Of a DNA stretch of 64,000 nucleotides, positions 29,301 through 42,456 are shown piece after piece. Position 1 is the stretch's first letter. Every line of letters starts with the position of its first letter. The DNA lies in assembly GCA_020055645.1 (NCBI GenBank), contig CM034549.1, forward strand, positions 19,117,930-19,181,929, read 5' to 3'. The DNA is from Tomocerus qinae (taxonomy: Eukaryota > Arthropoda > Collembola > Entomobryomorpha > Tomoceridae). A model generated the notes under the pieces. That model saw only the letters and a program-made list of their open reading frames with translations, did no database searches and was not told the DNA's origin. Position numbers and translations under genes: made by a program.

Positions 29301-32300
29301 CAATAAAAAACAAAATCACAATGCAACAAACCAAAATAAAAAAAATGAAATAAAAAAATAAAAAAAAACCACAGTACATTCAAAAGCGAACCGGACACGG
29401 AAATACACGCAAGATTATGTACCTCCTTCTCTAAAACAGGAGTAGTCCTGAGAAGGTTACGCATTTCTGTTAATCTCCGTTTCTCGTCGTCTTGTTTTTG
29501 TCGTATTTTAGTTAAATTAGTAGATAAAATGGAAACATACGACCCGAAATGCTCCATGGTCTTCAAACCATCTTGAAAATAACTGAAATATTATCAAAGA
29601 ATAAATGTAGAACAATCCTCAATGTACGTGCATGTTTCAATTTCCTGTTCTGTCAGAAACAGTTGTATGTGAACGAATTAGATGATGTTACAGAATGTAC
29701 TGGCAGAGGCAACTCCCACGTTCCCGTAAACGAAAATAATGAAAAATCTATACATATCCCTTCCACCGTGTTACGTTATAATAATTTAAGTATTGTATGC
29801 TGTTTTGTCTCACGAAAAATAAGCAGGCCTAGTTTAATGTAGCATGTACCACATATAAAACTCTACAAAATATTATCCATCTATATATATACAGTCTTCA
29901 AATAATTGTGTCTACCCAGTTTGTGTCACAAATATAAATTGTACCTATTGAGAGCGTGATAGTATTCAACCAAATGCTTTAAAAGTTCCACGCCCTTCTT
30001 TGTTCGGATTTCATTCACTTTGAGCATGTAGTCGCAAAGATTTAATTGCAAAATACGACGTTCTCTCTCTGTCTCATCAGCAATTTCAGCCGGAGTCACT
30101 TCTTTTCTAAACATTCCTGCATCCCGAGCTTGAGCCTTCTTTTCCTGAGAATAAATAAGAGATATTCAAGACACATAATTCTTTTATCCCTGACATGACG
30201 CATGATAGACAGTTCCGTTTCATAGAGACTTACAACATATAAGGAATGTATAAGGACCTAGAAAGCATTTTAGTTATGTTGTTTGTAATTTAAATTGCAA
30301 ATACCTTTTCTAATTTGGAATGTCTTGTTTCATAGTCTTTTAAAGACTTGTCAAAAGGTCTCTTCAGTTCTCCCTTCACATTTCTTATATCACCTTTTAA
30401 TACGGAATCCAACGGGAACAAAATCATGTTCTGCAAGCTTTGCATCTAGTACACAGGAGAATAAAAGGTTTGATTACTGACCTATTTTAACAGTGTTTTA
30501 TTTCAGGAAAAGATACTTTTATTTGGAAAACTTACTAGAGTTTTTTTCAGGTTTGAAAGTTCTTTAGTGACCACAGCAAATTTCAGAAAGGCTGCCCCCA
30601 ATTCCGGCTCTTGACTAAGAGCACCGTTGCCCAACCTTTCCAGCGCTCTTGAAAGCAACAATTCACTCTCAACATGAGTTGTACCACTTTGGTGAATTTG
30701 TTTCAGAGATTTTTTCATTTTCATTAAACCTTCCCGATCAGCATCCAGTGTCTGAAAAAATTAGAAAATTTAAGAAAACTCAACCAAACAATCCGACAAG
30801 CTGCTACTGCTATAAATCATAGACTAGTGTGAGTAGTGTGGCTTATGTTAGACTCATCAGCTCATCACAGCTCAATTCTTTGTACCCCAAAAAAATCTGC
30901 TAGACAGTATATGACAGTTGTGCAACAGAAGAATGAGTCATGCGTTTGACTCACCATATCATACCTAACAACTTAAAACTTTAAATGAAATTTGAGAAGT
31001 AGGTGCAAGGAAATGATTAAATAGCATATGCGGCAGACATACGTTTAAAAATAGTATTTTCAAATACATAGAATAACTACTTTATGTAGATAGGGTTCGG
31101 TTGGTTGTCGGTCTGGAAGAATAATTCGATAGTGCCCAAATAGATTAATTGTTTACACAAGAGTAAACTAGGCCGGTTGTCGATATGTCTGTACTTTTAA
31201 TAGAAAATGACAACAAAGCCATTTGTATGTTAAAGCATTAGCACAGCCGTAGCTTTGCGTTTCAATAGAGCAAATAGAGTATGAATAGATTTAGGTAAGG
31301 CCCTTTGGTATAGTTATCGTTAGCCATAGTAATTGTAAGCATAAGTATCAATTTTGTCAGTGGAAATGCTCAATGACTGGAAAAAATAGAGTTTATATGT
31401 GATAGAAAGCGTTACGCTAAGGCTAAAATAAACTCTAGTAAGGATAGCTTTAAATGTCAAGAAGCTATTACTAACGTAGGTAAGTGTATTTTAAGCACAT
31501 TATAGTAAAGTAATCCTACTTTCTGCCGGATACGATAGATTGAATTCATGAAGAACTGGAAATAACACAATAGCATCTTCTTGTGGGCTGTACAACAGTA
31601 TTATTATAGAGTCTATACAGTATGTGTATACAGTCCATGATACGTCCGACCCTTACCAATCTGAAGATAGCTGACCATATTTACTTAGTATTATGTTTGC
31701 AATCACATTATGCTTGGAGAGTAATATCGATTTCAAAAACAAATAATTCGTCCCTTACTTCAAGAAAGTACAGTAACTATCCAATAAAATTCATGAACAC
31801 AAAAGATAGCCTACACTAAACATAACCATTATGCTAATAAATACCAAATTAGGAAAATTTCTTCGATTCCATGAAATGATGATTTGAAAACGGACTTGGT
31901 GAAGTATTTGTACCTAACTAACAAGTAAGTGCACTAAAAAGTGGTAATGATTGGGTACAAAAAGTAATAGTAGGTATAAAGTCTCTGAGAAAACACTTTT
32001 CGTGTTATCAAGGTGTTATTATACTGTATATACTAAAGAAACTCTGTGTCTCACATGCATCCTTCTTACTAAGACTAAAATAGTAGGCAGTAGGTATAAT
32101 CGGTAGTAATTTACTTGTTACTTCATAATAAAAGAAATCAAACCATGCTTTGTTCTTCCCTTCTTTCTAAAGAAGGCAACTTCCTTTTGAATGTTTACAC
32201 TAGACCGATAGAGCTCTATGTGTAGTTACATTTTTGGCTATTATTAAGAATTGCACATCTTATATTAATATACACACGAGCATTGTGCTTTTACTGTGTT

Positions 32301-33295
32301 CATGAATGTGTAGAAGAAAGGAAGCCAGGACAGCATGACATATGCAGACAAACGAACGAAGGCGAAACATCTGCTGTGGATGCAACTTAACTAGCCCAGC
32401 CAAAGCCTGACTTTACTACCCAGCCCACCCATTATTCTACTACTAATAAGACTGCATATAACAGGTGGACATAATTTGAGTCGCAGTCGGTAAATAGATA
32501 AAAAGTACTTAAACAGAGGCAGGACAGAACAGGACAAGCTCATTTCCCCTTCCGGCTTGATACAGAGCAGAATGAAAACCAAGTTGCTCTTTGTGGAACA
32601 TTGCAATGTGTTAAATGTAGTTTCGTTTGTTAATGAAATAAACAAAGGACAAACTAATAAACAACTCTTCTTGCATGCATACACATGCAATACTTGAAAG
32701 CACACAATGCAGAATCAACTGCAGCTGTGTGTGATAAATAACATTATGAGGTATCTTGTACGTGTAAAATACACCAATTCCCACAACCAAACGAAATGAC
32801 CAAGTTTTGTGAGCATTCAAGTACATATCGTGCAACATTTTTCTATTTGCTTTTACATACAAAACTACTATTAGTATAGGTCATAGATTGCTTTCTTTAA
32901 CTACTGCACCCACACACTCGGATTTGAAGTAGCGGTTGACATTAAAAAATTTGATATAGTAAACAATGAGTTTTCTACTCTCCATTCAACTAGACCTGTT
33001 GTTGTGATAGAATTTTAAACCCAAAATTGTGTCAAACTATACAATGCATTTATACTAACTGTACATTTAAATTACATTTTACTAGCCTCACCTGTTTATA
33101 TGCACTTTGTATAAAATAAAATATTTTCTCAGTATAATTATCATGCACGACTGAATGAATCTTTCTTACCTCTTCAATGCTTTGAACTGCATTGCGACAG
33201 TGAGGGATTCTCCCGACGAAGGTGGATGTTGTCGGAGAATGAAAATCATCTCTAGTTTCTTCAATAAATTCACCGACACTAATCACTTCTGGCAT
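26380..33295 (-). CDS. ASAP-family Arf GTPase-activating protein (BAR-PH-ArfGAP-ANK-SH3), complete
   Basis: Fourteen exons on the minus strand join in phase into 918 residues: 33,295-33,170; 30,751-30,536; 30,445-30,305; 30,144-29,945; 29,582-29,423; 29,257-29,094; 28,961-28,778; 28,711-28,579; 28,411-28,189; 28,095-27,918; 27,744-27,484; 27,393-27,207; 27,074-26,677; 26,565-26,380. The start MPEVISVGEF matches vertebrate ASAP1 (MPDQISVSEF). Residues 1-281 form the BAR coiled coil. The PH domain is at about 308-397. The ArfGAP zinc finger has Cys434, 437, 455 and 458, with the arginine finger at Arg463 in CSGIHR. Ankyrin repeats fall at 576-662. A Pro/Ser-rich linker follows (RVAPPPPSPS), and an SH3 domain occupies about 858-918 (ALYDCEADNSDE...). 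Such proteins sense membrane curvature and phosphoinositides and stimulate GTP hydrolysis on Arf1/5/6 at focal adhesions and traffic sites. It is somewhat shorter than human ASAP1 because the proline-rich linker is short. Intron 1 (2.4 kb) is the largest. Confidence 0.95.
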
Positions 33296-36200
33296 TTTGG
33301 CTTCTTTAAATCAACGCGTCGTTTCTCAAAACTTTCCACAACGTGAACAAACACCAAAAAACTTAACTACAACTGGCTTTAGACAGCTTCACTCCAAATT
33401 ATTTTCAATTTAACTGAAGAAGTGACGATTTGCATATCCAAAAGCTGAATGCGATCCACTGTGACAAAAACGACAAGACATTTCCTTTTATATTCTTGAT
33501 AGCGATCAGTTCGGATGATAACAATTTTCCAAAGATTTTCCCAAATGCTCCTTTTCCACTCGAATAAATCTCCTATAGGCGAAAATGCATGTACGAAACT
33601 TAAGTGACACGATTTTCCATCTGTAAACTTCACAGCACTCCAGACACACAATTCACTGACATCCCAGACTTGAACTTTTGTTTAAATGTCATTGTAGAGT
33701 AGATTTTTATGATTCTGCCGAGCCTTTTAGTGATATCCGCTGTCCACCCCTTGCATTTCACTCTGTTGATCAATAATAATATTACAGTAATTACTACTAC
33801 AATGAAAATGATATGTTATATATATTTTAGGCATGTTATACACATGCGAAACTAGGAAAAAGAGATTACTTACTATAGTTTTGTGGTTTGTGTTTAGTAG
33901 AGAAAAGTTTGTTTTGCATATAACGTCACACTGCACTGCAACAGTTGAATTTCTATCTTTAGCGCATAATAGAGTGGTTAGATGTTTTCCATGTTTTCGC
34001 AAGAGTGACCAGGACCACGGCAGTCTTAGTCAGTCCAGTCCAACTACTTCAGTCTTCAGTATTATAGATTCTCTGAATTCAGTCCGGCTGGCTATACTAT
34101 AGTCTCCAATGCCAATGCTACATGTCCATTTCTCCAGACATCAACCTTGACGTTAGCGTGCTGTTATAGCGCTAGTACGTAGAAGTTTCCTTGTCGGTAA
34201 TAAAACTGCAATGCGATTTTCAGATTATATAGTCGTAGTGTCCAAGTAGCTTTGTAGATCAATAATTGTTGTACTTCTGTCCTTCTTCAACTGCTATGCA
34301 AGAAAATTTACATAATAGCTCATTAGACTTTCATACGGTTACATAATAACTATTTTAACTACTACTAAAATGAGGAACTTCTTTCAGATATTCTATACCA
34401 CACATTCTCACAAGTTTAGGTTATAGGATATCTACAGAGATTAATTTTATTCGTGTTAATGCTTTCGATTCTATGTATATACTGAATATGCATGCAAACA
34501 CATATGGAATCTTTTTCAAGTTAATTGAAATGTATGTTTACTTAAGCTAAAAATTCTACGCTGGAAATGCTCTCTAGATCAACAACTAATTACCTACTTA
34601 GGTATCCATTGTTTATTGCTGATATCTGATCTTCGCAATAAAATTGGCACAATTACATCAATCAAGCTTGTAAGAATGTTATCTTGGCATCTTAATGACC
34701 AATAAAACCAATTCTTTTCTGGTAACTATCAACTCACCATACTTTTTTATACTATGCAAATAATGCAAACCATTTTAGCTTTGATCAATACCAAAATTGG
34801 TACATAAATTTCATGGAAGCATTCAATTTTTAAGTAGGTTTTGGTGACCAAAACAAAAGCCGTGGCAGATTTCGGTGTAAATTGGTTTGCAATAACACTA
34901 TATGTCAGCTTTGTTTTAGTAATTGGTACTTCCTGTTCGATTAACGGAATCTGAATTATGATTTTTTGGAATACTAATCTATATTTCCCTATTAGCTTTT
35001 CCTATAAATAATTTTATATTGTACTAGACTAACTAGACATTAGTTAAAACAGACTGAAGTTATTAAAATGGCAAACTTTGTTTACTATACTTAGTTGATA
35101 GTTGATTCTTTTGTCACTCTTACTACTCATGCTGACAATAATTTATTCCCATTATTTTATTGCCTCGCTTAATTCACACAGGAGGTATAGCTGTCAACAA
35201 GTCAACTGTAGCAATGTGCTGAGCTGACAACAGAAAGATTCACAGTAGTAAAAATAATCTTGAATTGGAGCAATGAACATTTGCTAATAAATGCACTCTT
35301 ACTGCTTACTTATTTACAAACTTAACTATATTTAATGTAATTGAGTTAAAGTTGCTGAACACTTAAAAATTAGTGTATTTGTTGGATATGTGCAAATGTC
35401 AGTACTTTTCTATTTATTGAACGGAAAACTCTTACTCGTTAAACCGCTTTTAAGTTAAATTTGTCAGTATGCTCTAATCTTGAAGTGTGACATTTCCAAA
35501 TTGTATAAACTAATTAATATTCTTTCCTAAAGCGTATGTACCCAAAATCTATCTAAGTAACTGTGAAAGTATTAAAACTAACATGGTAAAATAACTGTAT
35601 GGAATATTGACACAAAGTGAACTAATTTCGCCGTAATATTTAAAAACTTGTGCTTAACAGAATTAATATTTTAAATGTGATGATCTTGTGTATTTACGTA
35701 CAACATAAACACAAGGTAACACTATTGTCAAATTGTCAACTGCAGATGCACGTTCTGAAACTTTTCACTTGAAGCTACGTAAGTGTCATTTTGATATTTC
35801 TTTGTAAAATGGTTAGTTAACTATGTGCTGCTGGATTGTGTTTACTACTAAAAAATGCAACTGAGATGTAGATATTGTTAAAAAGGTTGTCGTTATAAAT
35901 GAAGCTTACCATAATAATGTCTGTTAAGTATTTGAATGTGGAAGAATTTGACAGGAGAACACAGTAGGATTTTACACAGATCGTGAAGGCTGTAAATTGC
36001 GAGTAAAACTAATTATAAATGGTAAACAATAAAGGGAGGCTCTTTGCGTAGCTTTTACTTGCAGAATTTCCTACTTATCGTTTTAGATATTTACGTGTAC
36101 ATTCTTATGTATTGTATATATGATTAGTCAGGCAGGTTCAGTTAGTAGTTTAGTGCTAAATACATTTCAGTTAAGAGATTGCTATGTACTTGTGTAGATT

Positions 36201-39200
36201 TATGTATGCTATTCAGTTATTGGTATCACCCTTTCCCTTGTAACTCTTATGGTGAACTGCATACGGCACAACTATTATTATTATGTCTGTATTTCATCAA
36301 CGCGAATAGGATAGGTATTTTGAGAACATACTTATACAAATGAATGTATTGTTGCATTCTTCGACCTATACCGCTATAGCTACCTACGTATTTACGTGCT
36401 TATGAAGTGTGTGTATCCTGTCTCTGTATCTCTATCCAATGTGTGTATTATACCCTATAACCAAATACTTTGCGGCATATCATACGCAAAGGAAAGGCTC
36501 ATCGTCAGTTCAACTTTGATAGAACTGAATTACTGTCAGGTTGTCCGTTTATATACTGCACAAAACAATATAGACTAACTTCTTCTTTGTGCATAGTCAA
36601 GCTATAATTTCATTCATTCATACTCTACTTACTTTTATTGGACCTCTAATTTGGCTTTGCTTCACAAATACTTACTGAACTGAATTGCTAACTTTAAAAT
36701 TGTAGAAAATTATCTGAGGATGGTTTGACTTTGACTTATCGTATCACAAAGATGCTAACAAAAGAAATTGAACCTTGGTCGATACGATATAGTAGCTGCA
36801 TGCATATTACTAAAAAGGTTTCTTCTTGGTTCATATGCAGCATTGGTTTCATCTCTTAATCCAGGAAGTGGCTTAATAGCAATACCCTTCCTTTAGAAAC
36901 GTCTACTTATTTATAGGTTTGGCATTTCACAAGCGATCGAAGGTTACATTCTGCATAACAATAGCAATTGCCAAATTTCAGTCTTGTTTATTAGGTGTTA
37001 GGCGTTATGTACACAGCCTACTGCTTTTTCTCCATTTTATCTGGCGAGAAACTATTTATTACATTTCATCATTGCAATAACTAGTATTTTGGCTTCCTAA
37101 TTAAAGATATGCTCCACATCTACGTACATTGATCATCATCATGTTTTTCTCACTTTTATAGGTATACGCATCTACAGAATCTACTATTTTTCATCTATTA
37201 TTGAAATCATAATTAGGTCATATGCAATCATACAACCACGGATACAGATCTAGATACACTTTTACCAAAGAAAAGTAATTTTATGTAGACCAAATGTAAA
37301 GCGTCATTTCTTAGGTGCGAAATTTTTAACGAATCTCTTACGTTTAGCCAGTATTTAGAAATCCCGGTAAACTTAACTTTTGATGTTATTTAAAGTACGG
37401 AATTTCAGGAACAAAGGATTACAACCGGCAACTTCTAATCTATATTATTATGAAATATGTAAATCTAGTTTCATGAATCTCATGAATTATTTGTAAGATG
37501 AATGCCAAATCAATAAAGTATACATAAGTTCAACGTCTACATTTGTTTGAGCTTCATGAAAAAGTTCTGGCACTTTGTATACTGAAAGATATTGCGTAGA
37601 CCATCTTAAATATCCTAACGAGATATTTTTTAACTGCAACTATGCACTTAACTGGTTATGTATTTCAATAAAACTATTCTACTCTTTAATAGAGTAATTT
37701 AGAATGATCCTGAAATAAGTAGTGAATTTTAGCTGACAGTTACATCTTCCTTCAGCAATGATGAAACATGATACAACTTGTACATATTTAATTACAAACG
37801 TAAACGTAAGTGGTTAGACAAGTGCATGAGATTCTTTTCTTACTAATTATAATGTACTTTTAAATACGTGATAAAAGTTCTCAGTCTATATGTTACAAAC
37901 ATTTTCCACAATTGTACATTCTGCGTTATCTGTATTGTGAATGAATCATAAACCAGTTAGGCATGTAAGTATGTAACTATTATTCCAATGGAAATTTTAC
38001 TTACAGGCTTTTATTGTTATTGTTTTCATCAGTTTGGTATGCTAGCATTTAACTAATTCCTTCTTAGGTTATGAATTCTTCTTCTGGGTATAATGTTTTA
38101 AGAGTAAATTGCAGTAGGGACAGATTCTTATCTGCTGTCTACAGTGTCGTCAAAAAGGTATAGTGTTAAGCAGATATACATAAAACCATGAAAGGTATTC
38201 TTGTGAATTATTATGAATCATAATCATAAGATGAACTCACAGCACAGGTAGTACAAACATCTACTATTTACTGCTACACAACGTAAATACACGGACATAT
38301 GGGCTTTGGATTGTACGTAGTCATACTCATGACATAAGTAGACCATAAGTAGTAAGAGTAAGTCTTTAACGCGCATTATCCCATAGTAGTCTTCGTTTGC
38401 TCTATAAACTTACCTGCCCTGCCTCTGTAAAAATACGTCAGTAAAGGTATTTACATTTTATTCAATCAAACATTACATGACATCACGAAGTATATCAAGT
38501 TAAATTAAGCCCAATTGCATTCACTGACAGTAAGTTATTTCGTTAATAGTACAATTGAAAAAAGGACTGTTGTTTTGGTTCAAAAATTAAGGATGCATAA
38601 AAGAACATCAGGTTTTAGGATTACCTGCGTACTAATCTGTCCTGTGTATTTATTGAATCATTTTCCATTATTTGAAGTATAATCCTTCACTTTACTGTGT
38701 AAATGTAAAGGTCAATAATCTGGGGTATTTATACGATTTGTTGTAGACGGTCGATTTAGAAATTGCTGATGTTACAAGGAGCCACTCGCACGTAGTACCA
38801 ACACCAACCTACCGACTGTCAATAAATGAGTCACAGCACAACAGCAGCCGTCTTTACTTGAATATTTGCTGACTTTAGTAAACCAGCTGTAAAATGCATA
38901 CATACAAGATTTAAAAAAACTTTAAAGACAAACATTTCTGGTAATGGCAGACGGGCTTGTTAAAGGTGAATACTGAAATCAACTAAATTTTGTATAGCCA
39001 CTGCATGACTATTATTTTCTGATGGTACACGGATAAAGAATATTATATCGTTTTTGATTGAGTAATATAATATACTACTAATTTATGATTGTATTCGAAT
39101 CGTTTATCTTTTCTGATATTCTTTACAGATAAATAGATTTTAAAAATTGAGTATATACTTATCTGTACATCGTAAGAGAATTTACTTCTCGTATTTTACA

Positions 39201-39500
39201 CATCAATTGATTCCAAAGCAAAAAAATTAGATAATGATAAAATTCTAGTCTAAATAGTATAAAACTTGACTGTTTTTACTGTCCAATTGGTAAATCAATT
39301 ACCTAATCCAACTCAAATTTTAGAATTTAACTTCTGTTAAGATTGTGTCAATAACTAATTGCAAATTTGTTCATATGCATATGCATAACATAACCTTAAA
39401 ATACTCTTACATACGGCTCACTTGATGACATGAGAATGAGAAATCTCAATTTTGATTTTTAATTCCCAATAATATCATACTAAATCCATCAAGGTAAAAA
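33296..39500. other. non-coding stretch between ASAP and BLOC1S5
   Basis: The first part should hold the 5' UTR and promoter of the minus-strand ASAP gene, but I cannot place the transcription start. The rest, to 39,500, contains only short AT-rich reading frames without motifs. I see no RNA gene or recognisable mobile element. Confidence 0.45.
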
Positions 39501-40324
39501 ATGGACAATCCTATTCAAAAAGATGAGCTCCTTATAGAAGGAAGTAAATATGCATAATATTAACTTAACCGTAAGAAATGTCCGTAATTTAGGCGGATTA
39601 ACAAGTTAAACCCTAACTAATAGCCCTTTTGGGTTTTCACATCTCTTCAATCTCTTGGGCAAAAATATCAAAGAATCGTGTATTAAGAAGTTAATGATAA
39701 AAAATATTTGATAACAATAAACTCTTATTATGACTTTACAGATATCAGAGAAATTTATTCATCAATATTTGATCATAAACCGGCTTTAAGAAGAGAAATC
39801 GACTTTTTTGTTAAAGAATTTGAGGTAAGAGGTCAAAAAATCAACTTATCAACATTTTTGTCTTCAATTGGTTAGTATCTTCAATTTGGTTGGGATTTCA
39901 AATGATTGAACTTCTTGTTTCAACACAGGAGAGTAGAAGAGACAGGGAAATAGACAATTTGTTTCGAATTTTGGAGAGAGTCACGGAGCTGAAGGATACC
40001 GAGATTCCTAAAACAACATCTTTAGCCGATATTCATTTACCTAAACTCTCCGCGGAATTGCAAGTTGCTGAATCCATTTCGGACAAACTATTACAGAAAC
40101 GTTCTACATCTGATCAGTTGATTAGTGCTAAATTGGAACAAAAAAGAGGAGAAAGAGCAGCAGAGTGGGATGCTTTTGTTCATGAAATGACAAATAGGTG
40201 CATTCGAATTGACAATACGTACAAAGACAAGGAGGACGAAATTGAGGAACTTTATCGTGTAGCAGAAACGAAACTGCTTCTTAATCAAGCTGCTGCAGCT
40301 GCTCAGCCACAACCATCAAAATAA
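39501..40324 (+). CDS. BLOC-1 complex subunit 5 (muted homologue)
   Basis: Three exons, 39,501-39,543, 39,742-39,824 and 39,929-40,324 (TAA), join in phase into 173 residues; the human protein is slightly longer. The N-terminal part encoded across exons 1-2 reads NIREIYSSIFDHKP and then REIDFFVKEFE, matching human EIHSRLLDHRP and RYFVKEFEEKR. The rest is predicted coiled coil, with ESRRDREIDNLFRILE and EWDAFVHEM matching the conserved family positions, and ends in a short Ala/Gln tail. BLOC-1 is a cytosolic hetero-octamer that sorts cargo from early endosomes to lysosome-related organelles such as pigment granules. The first exon is short and its donor (GTAAAT) is weak, so the exact start is the least sure part. 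The next gene begins 52 bases after the stop. Confidence 0.88.
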
Positions 40325-40376
40325 TTTACTCTATTCCACTTCCTAAAATTCTTCGTGCCTTTAATAGTAATTAACA

Positions 40377-41177
40377 ATGGAAGCCAATAGTTCGTCAAGT
40401 AGTCAACCAGGTTCAGATCGGTCGAATTTGGGAGTAATAATAGATCCCAACATCAAAATTAAATTAGGGAAGCAGTTTAATGCTCAGAGTTCACAACTCT
40501 TTGATAAGGATACTGGGGCATTTTACCAAGAGGATAATAAAATACTCTCCATAGGCGAAGTAAAAGAATTGTGGAAGAAAGTACAAAATACCGAAAATCA
40601 TTCCAATGGAAGAAAAGTGTATCTCCACGAACTTTTATGTGATTCTGAAGTCTTGATACCTGAACTGGAAATCCCCAAGAGAAATCCAGAACTGGAGAAA
40701 AGATTGACTCATCTGAGAAATTTGGTGGCTGAGAAGGAGTATCAACGAATGACTAAAAATGTCAATTGTTCTAGTCACTACAAACCAGAAGATTCTATCG
40801 GGTTTCAATGTGTGTATTTTTTATTATATTATTTCAGATTCTATAAATTATGCATTCTGAAAACACTTTTGTAATGCGACATTAATTATTTTGATTTTTT
40901 AGTGAAACAAATGAACTCAGGACTTATAGGGGTCATCCAGCTTGTGATATCCTTAGCCGCAGCGTTTCTATTTGGTTACATGGGGTTAGAACTTTTTGTG
41001 GGATTTACCTTTGACCTTGCTGTGAAACTTCTTCTTGGTATCATGTGTGCACTTATTGTTGGAGCTGCTGAATTATATTTTCTTGTTATCAACATGGACG
41101 TTGCTGAAAGTACTAGTAATAGTGGCACAGGCACTAATCGAAACAGTATTAGTTACGCTTCGAAGAAAATAAATTAA
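40377..41177 (+). CDS. TMEM199 / Vma12-type V-ATPase assembly factor
   Basis: Two exons, 40,377-40,809 and 40,903-41,177 (TAA), joined across a 93-base intron, give 235 residues. The conserved Vma12 core is clear: VYLHELL at residues 81-87, PKRNPEL at about 100-106, then AEKEYQRMTKNV. Two hydrophobic membrane segments follow at about 152-175 and 183-207, the second ending GAAELYFLVINM as in human TMEM199. The protein is expected in the ER/Golgi membrane, where it chaperones assembly of the V-ATPase membrane sector. The N-terminal 20 residues are Ser-rich and the C-terminal tail is Ser/Asn/Thr-rich. It lies immediately behind BLOC1S5 on the same strand with no AATAAA in the gap. A pyrimidine tract and TTTAATAG just before the ATG could act as a splice acceptor. 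Confidence 0.92.
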
Positions 41178-41243
41178 GCAAATAATTGTCAGCTTGTAGT
41201 TACCCATTTATCATCATTTACATAATATACAGAATATCCAGTA

Positions 41244-41249
41244 AATAAA
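41244..41249 (+). terminator. poly(A) signal AATAAA
   Basis: Canonical signal 66 bases after the TMEM199 stop. It is the likely end of that transcript and possibly of a joint BLOC1S5-TMEM199 transcript. Confidence 0.5.
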
Positions 41250-42456
41250 ATTACTACCGTACCGTGTAATTCAAAACATTCAAAATAACCAAATTGTATT
41301 GAACTTAATTTAATCAGTGTTGCACTTTGCAGTGCATTATAAGCATACCATTGGAGAGTGGCCTTATGGGACCATTACCAACGAATGAGAGATATTAGTC
41401 ATGTCATGTATGTAATTATTGTACTGGAAGTGGAAATAATCATAGTACATAAAATAGCTGTAATGTAACACTATGATACAATGATCCAAACTATCTTTTC
41501 TCTGAGCGATAAAAATTAATTCCTTCATTTTAGTGATGCTGCTCCCAATTTTCATAAGCAATCATAAAACTATTATATTCTAAATCCTAATCACACAGCC
41601 ACCACTCACAATCTCAACCTTCAATTACGATGTTATTGTTTTAAATTGCCTCTTTCTTAAATAAGCAATATTAAGAATAATATTATCTAATAAAAGGTAA
41701 ACGTTTATATAACTTTATGAAAATCCCATAATCCTATAAATCGATTGTGTAGTACTATGCTGTAAAATATAAAGTGTGTTTCTTATCATTTTGAGATATT
41801 TTTAATTTCATTTTAGCAGTCTTTTTCATGCCTAGATGCCTAGTCAACATTACATGTCTATGTCTCTGTATCACATAAATATTGTTACCCAATGTAGATC
41901 ATGGATGTAATTGTTTTACGTAAATGGGTAATATTATGCCATCCGTCATTCCATAACATGAATTCTCTTGAAACAATAAATAAATATATAGCAATTATAT
42001 ATTGCATTGTGCACAACAATTTGTATATTCTTGTTTGTAAAATTATGTCACAGCGGCTTCCTTCTTTTGATCCTTTTATAATATCCTTCATAAAATAGGT
42101 AAATTATTTATTGTTTAAATGAGGTAAGTGACTTCATTTAACAGAAGTGTCAATGTCAAATTATATCAATAAGGCAGAGACTGTTATTGACTGCCTTAAA
42201 GCCATAATGTATCATTGAAAATAGTATAACAAAACGATGTAATGAAATGCTATTTTGGTTTTAATTTACCATTGTTAATGAAAGTAATGGCATAAAATTG
42301 AGAATATGGAAAATGAAAGTGTAGTACCTATTCAGTAAGTGTTAAAAATTCTTGCATTTCAAGGCTTAGTTCTTTCTATCATGCAGTTGAAATTTTTCTT
42401 TGATTTTTGATAGTAGATAACTTATTTTTTTCTCAAAAATTTCGCTTTCCTTAAGA
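41250..42456. other. non-coding interval before the chitin-binding locus
   Basis: About 1.2 kb of AT-rich sequence with no supported exon. It should include the 5' region of the following secreted-protein gene, but no promoter element can be assigned. Confidence 0.4.

Noticed and set aside
33833..34102. 89-codon frame upstream of ASAP as a divergent gene
   Set aside because: No motif, and the composition matches the background. It is probably promoter/5' region of ASAP or random.
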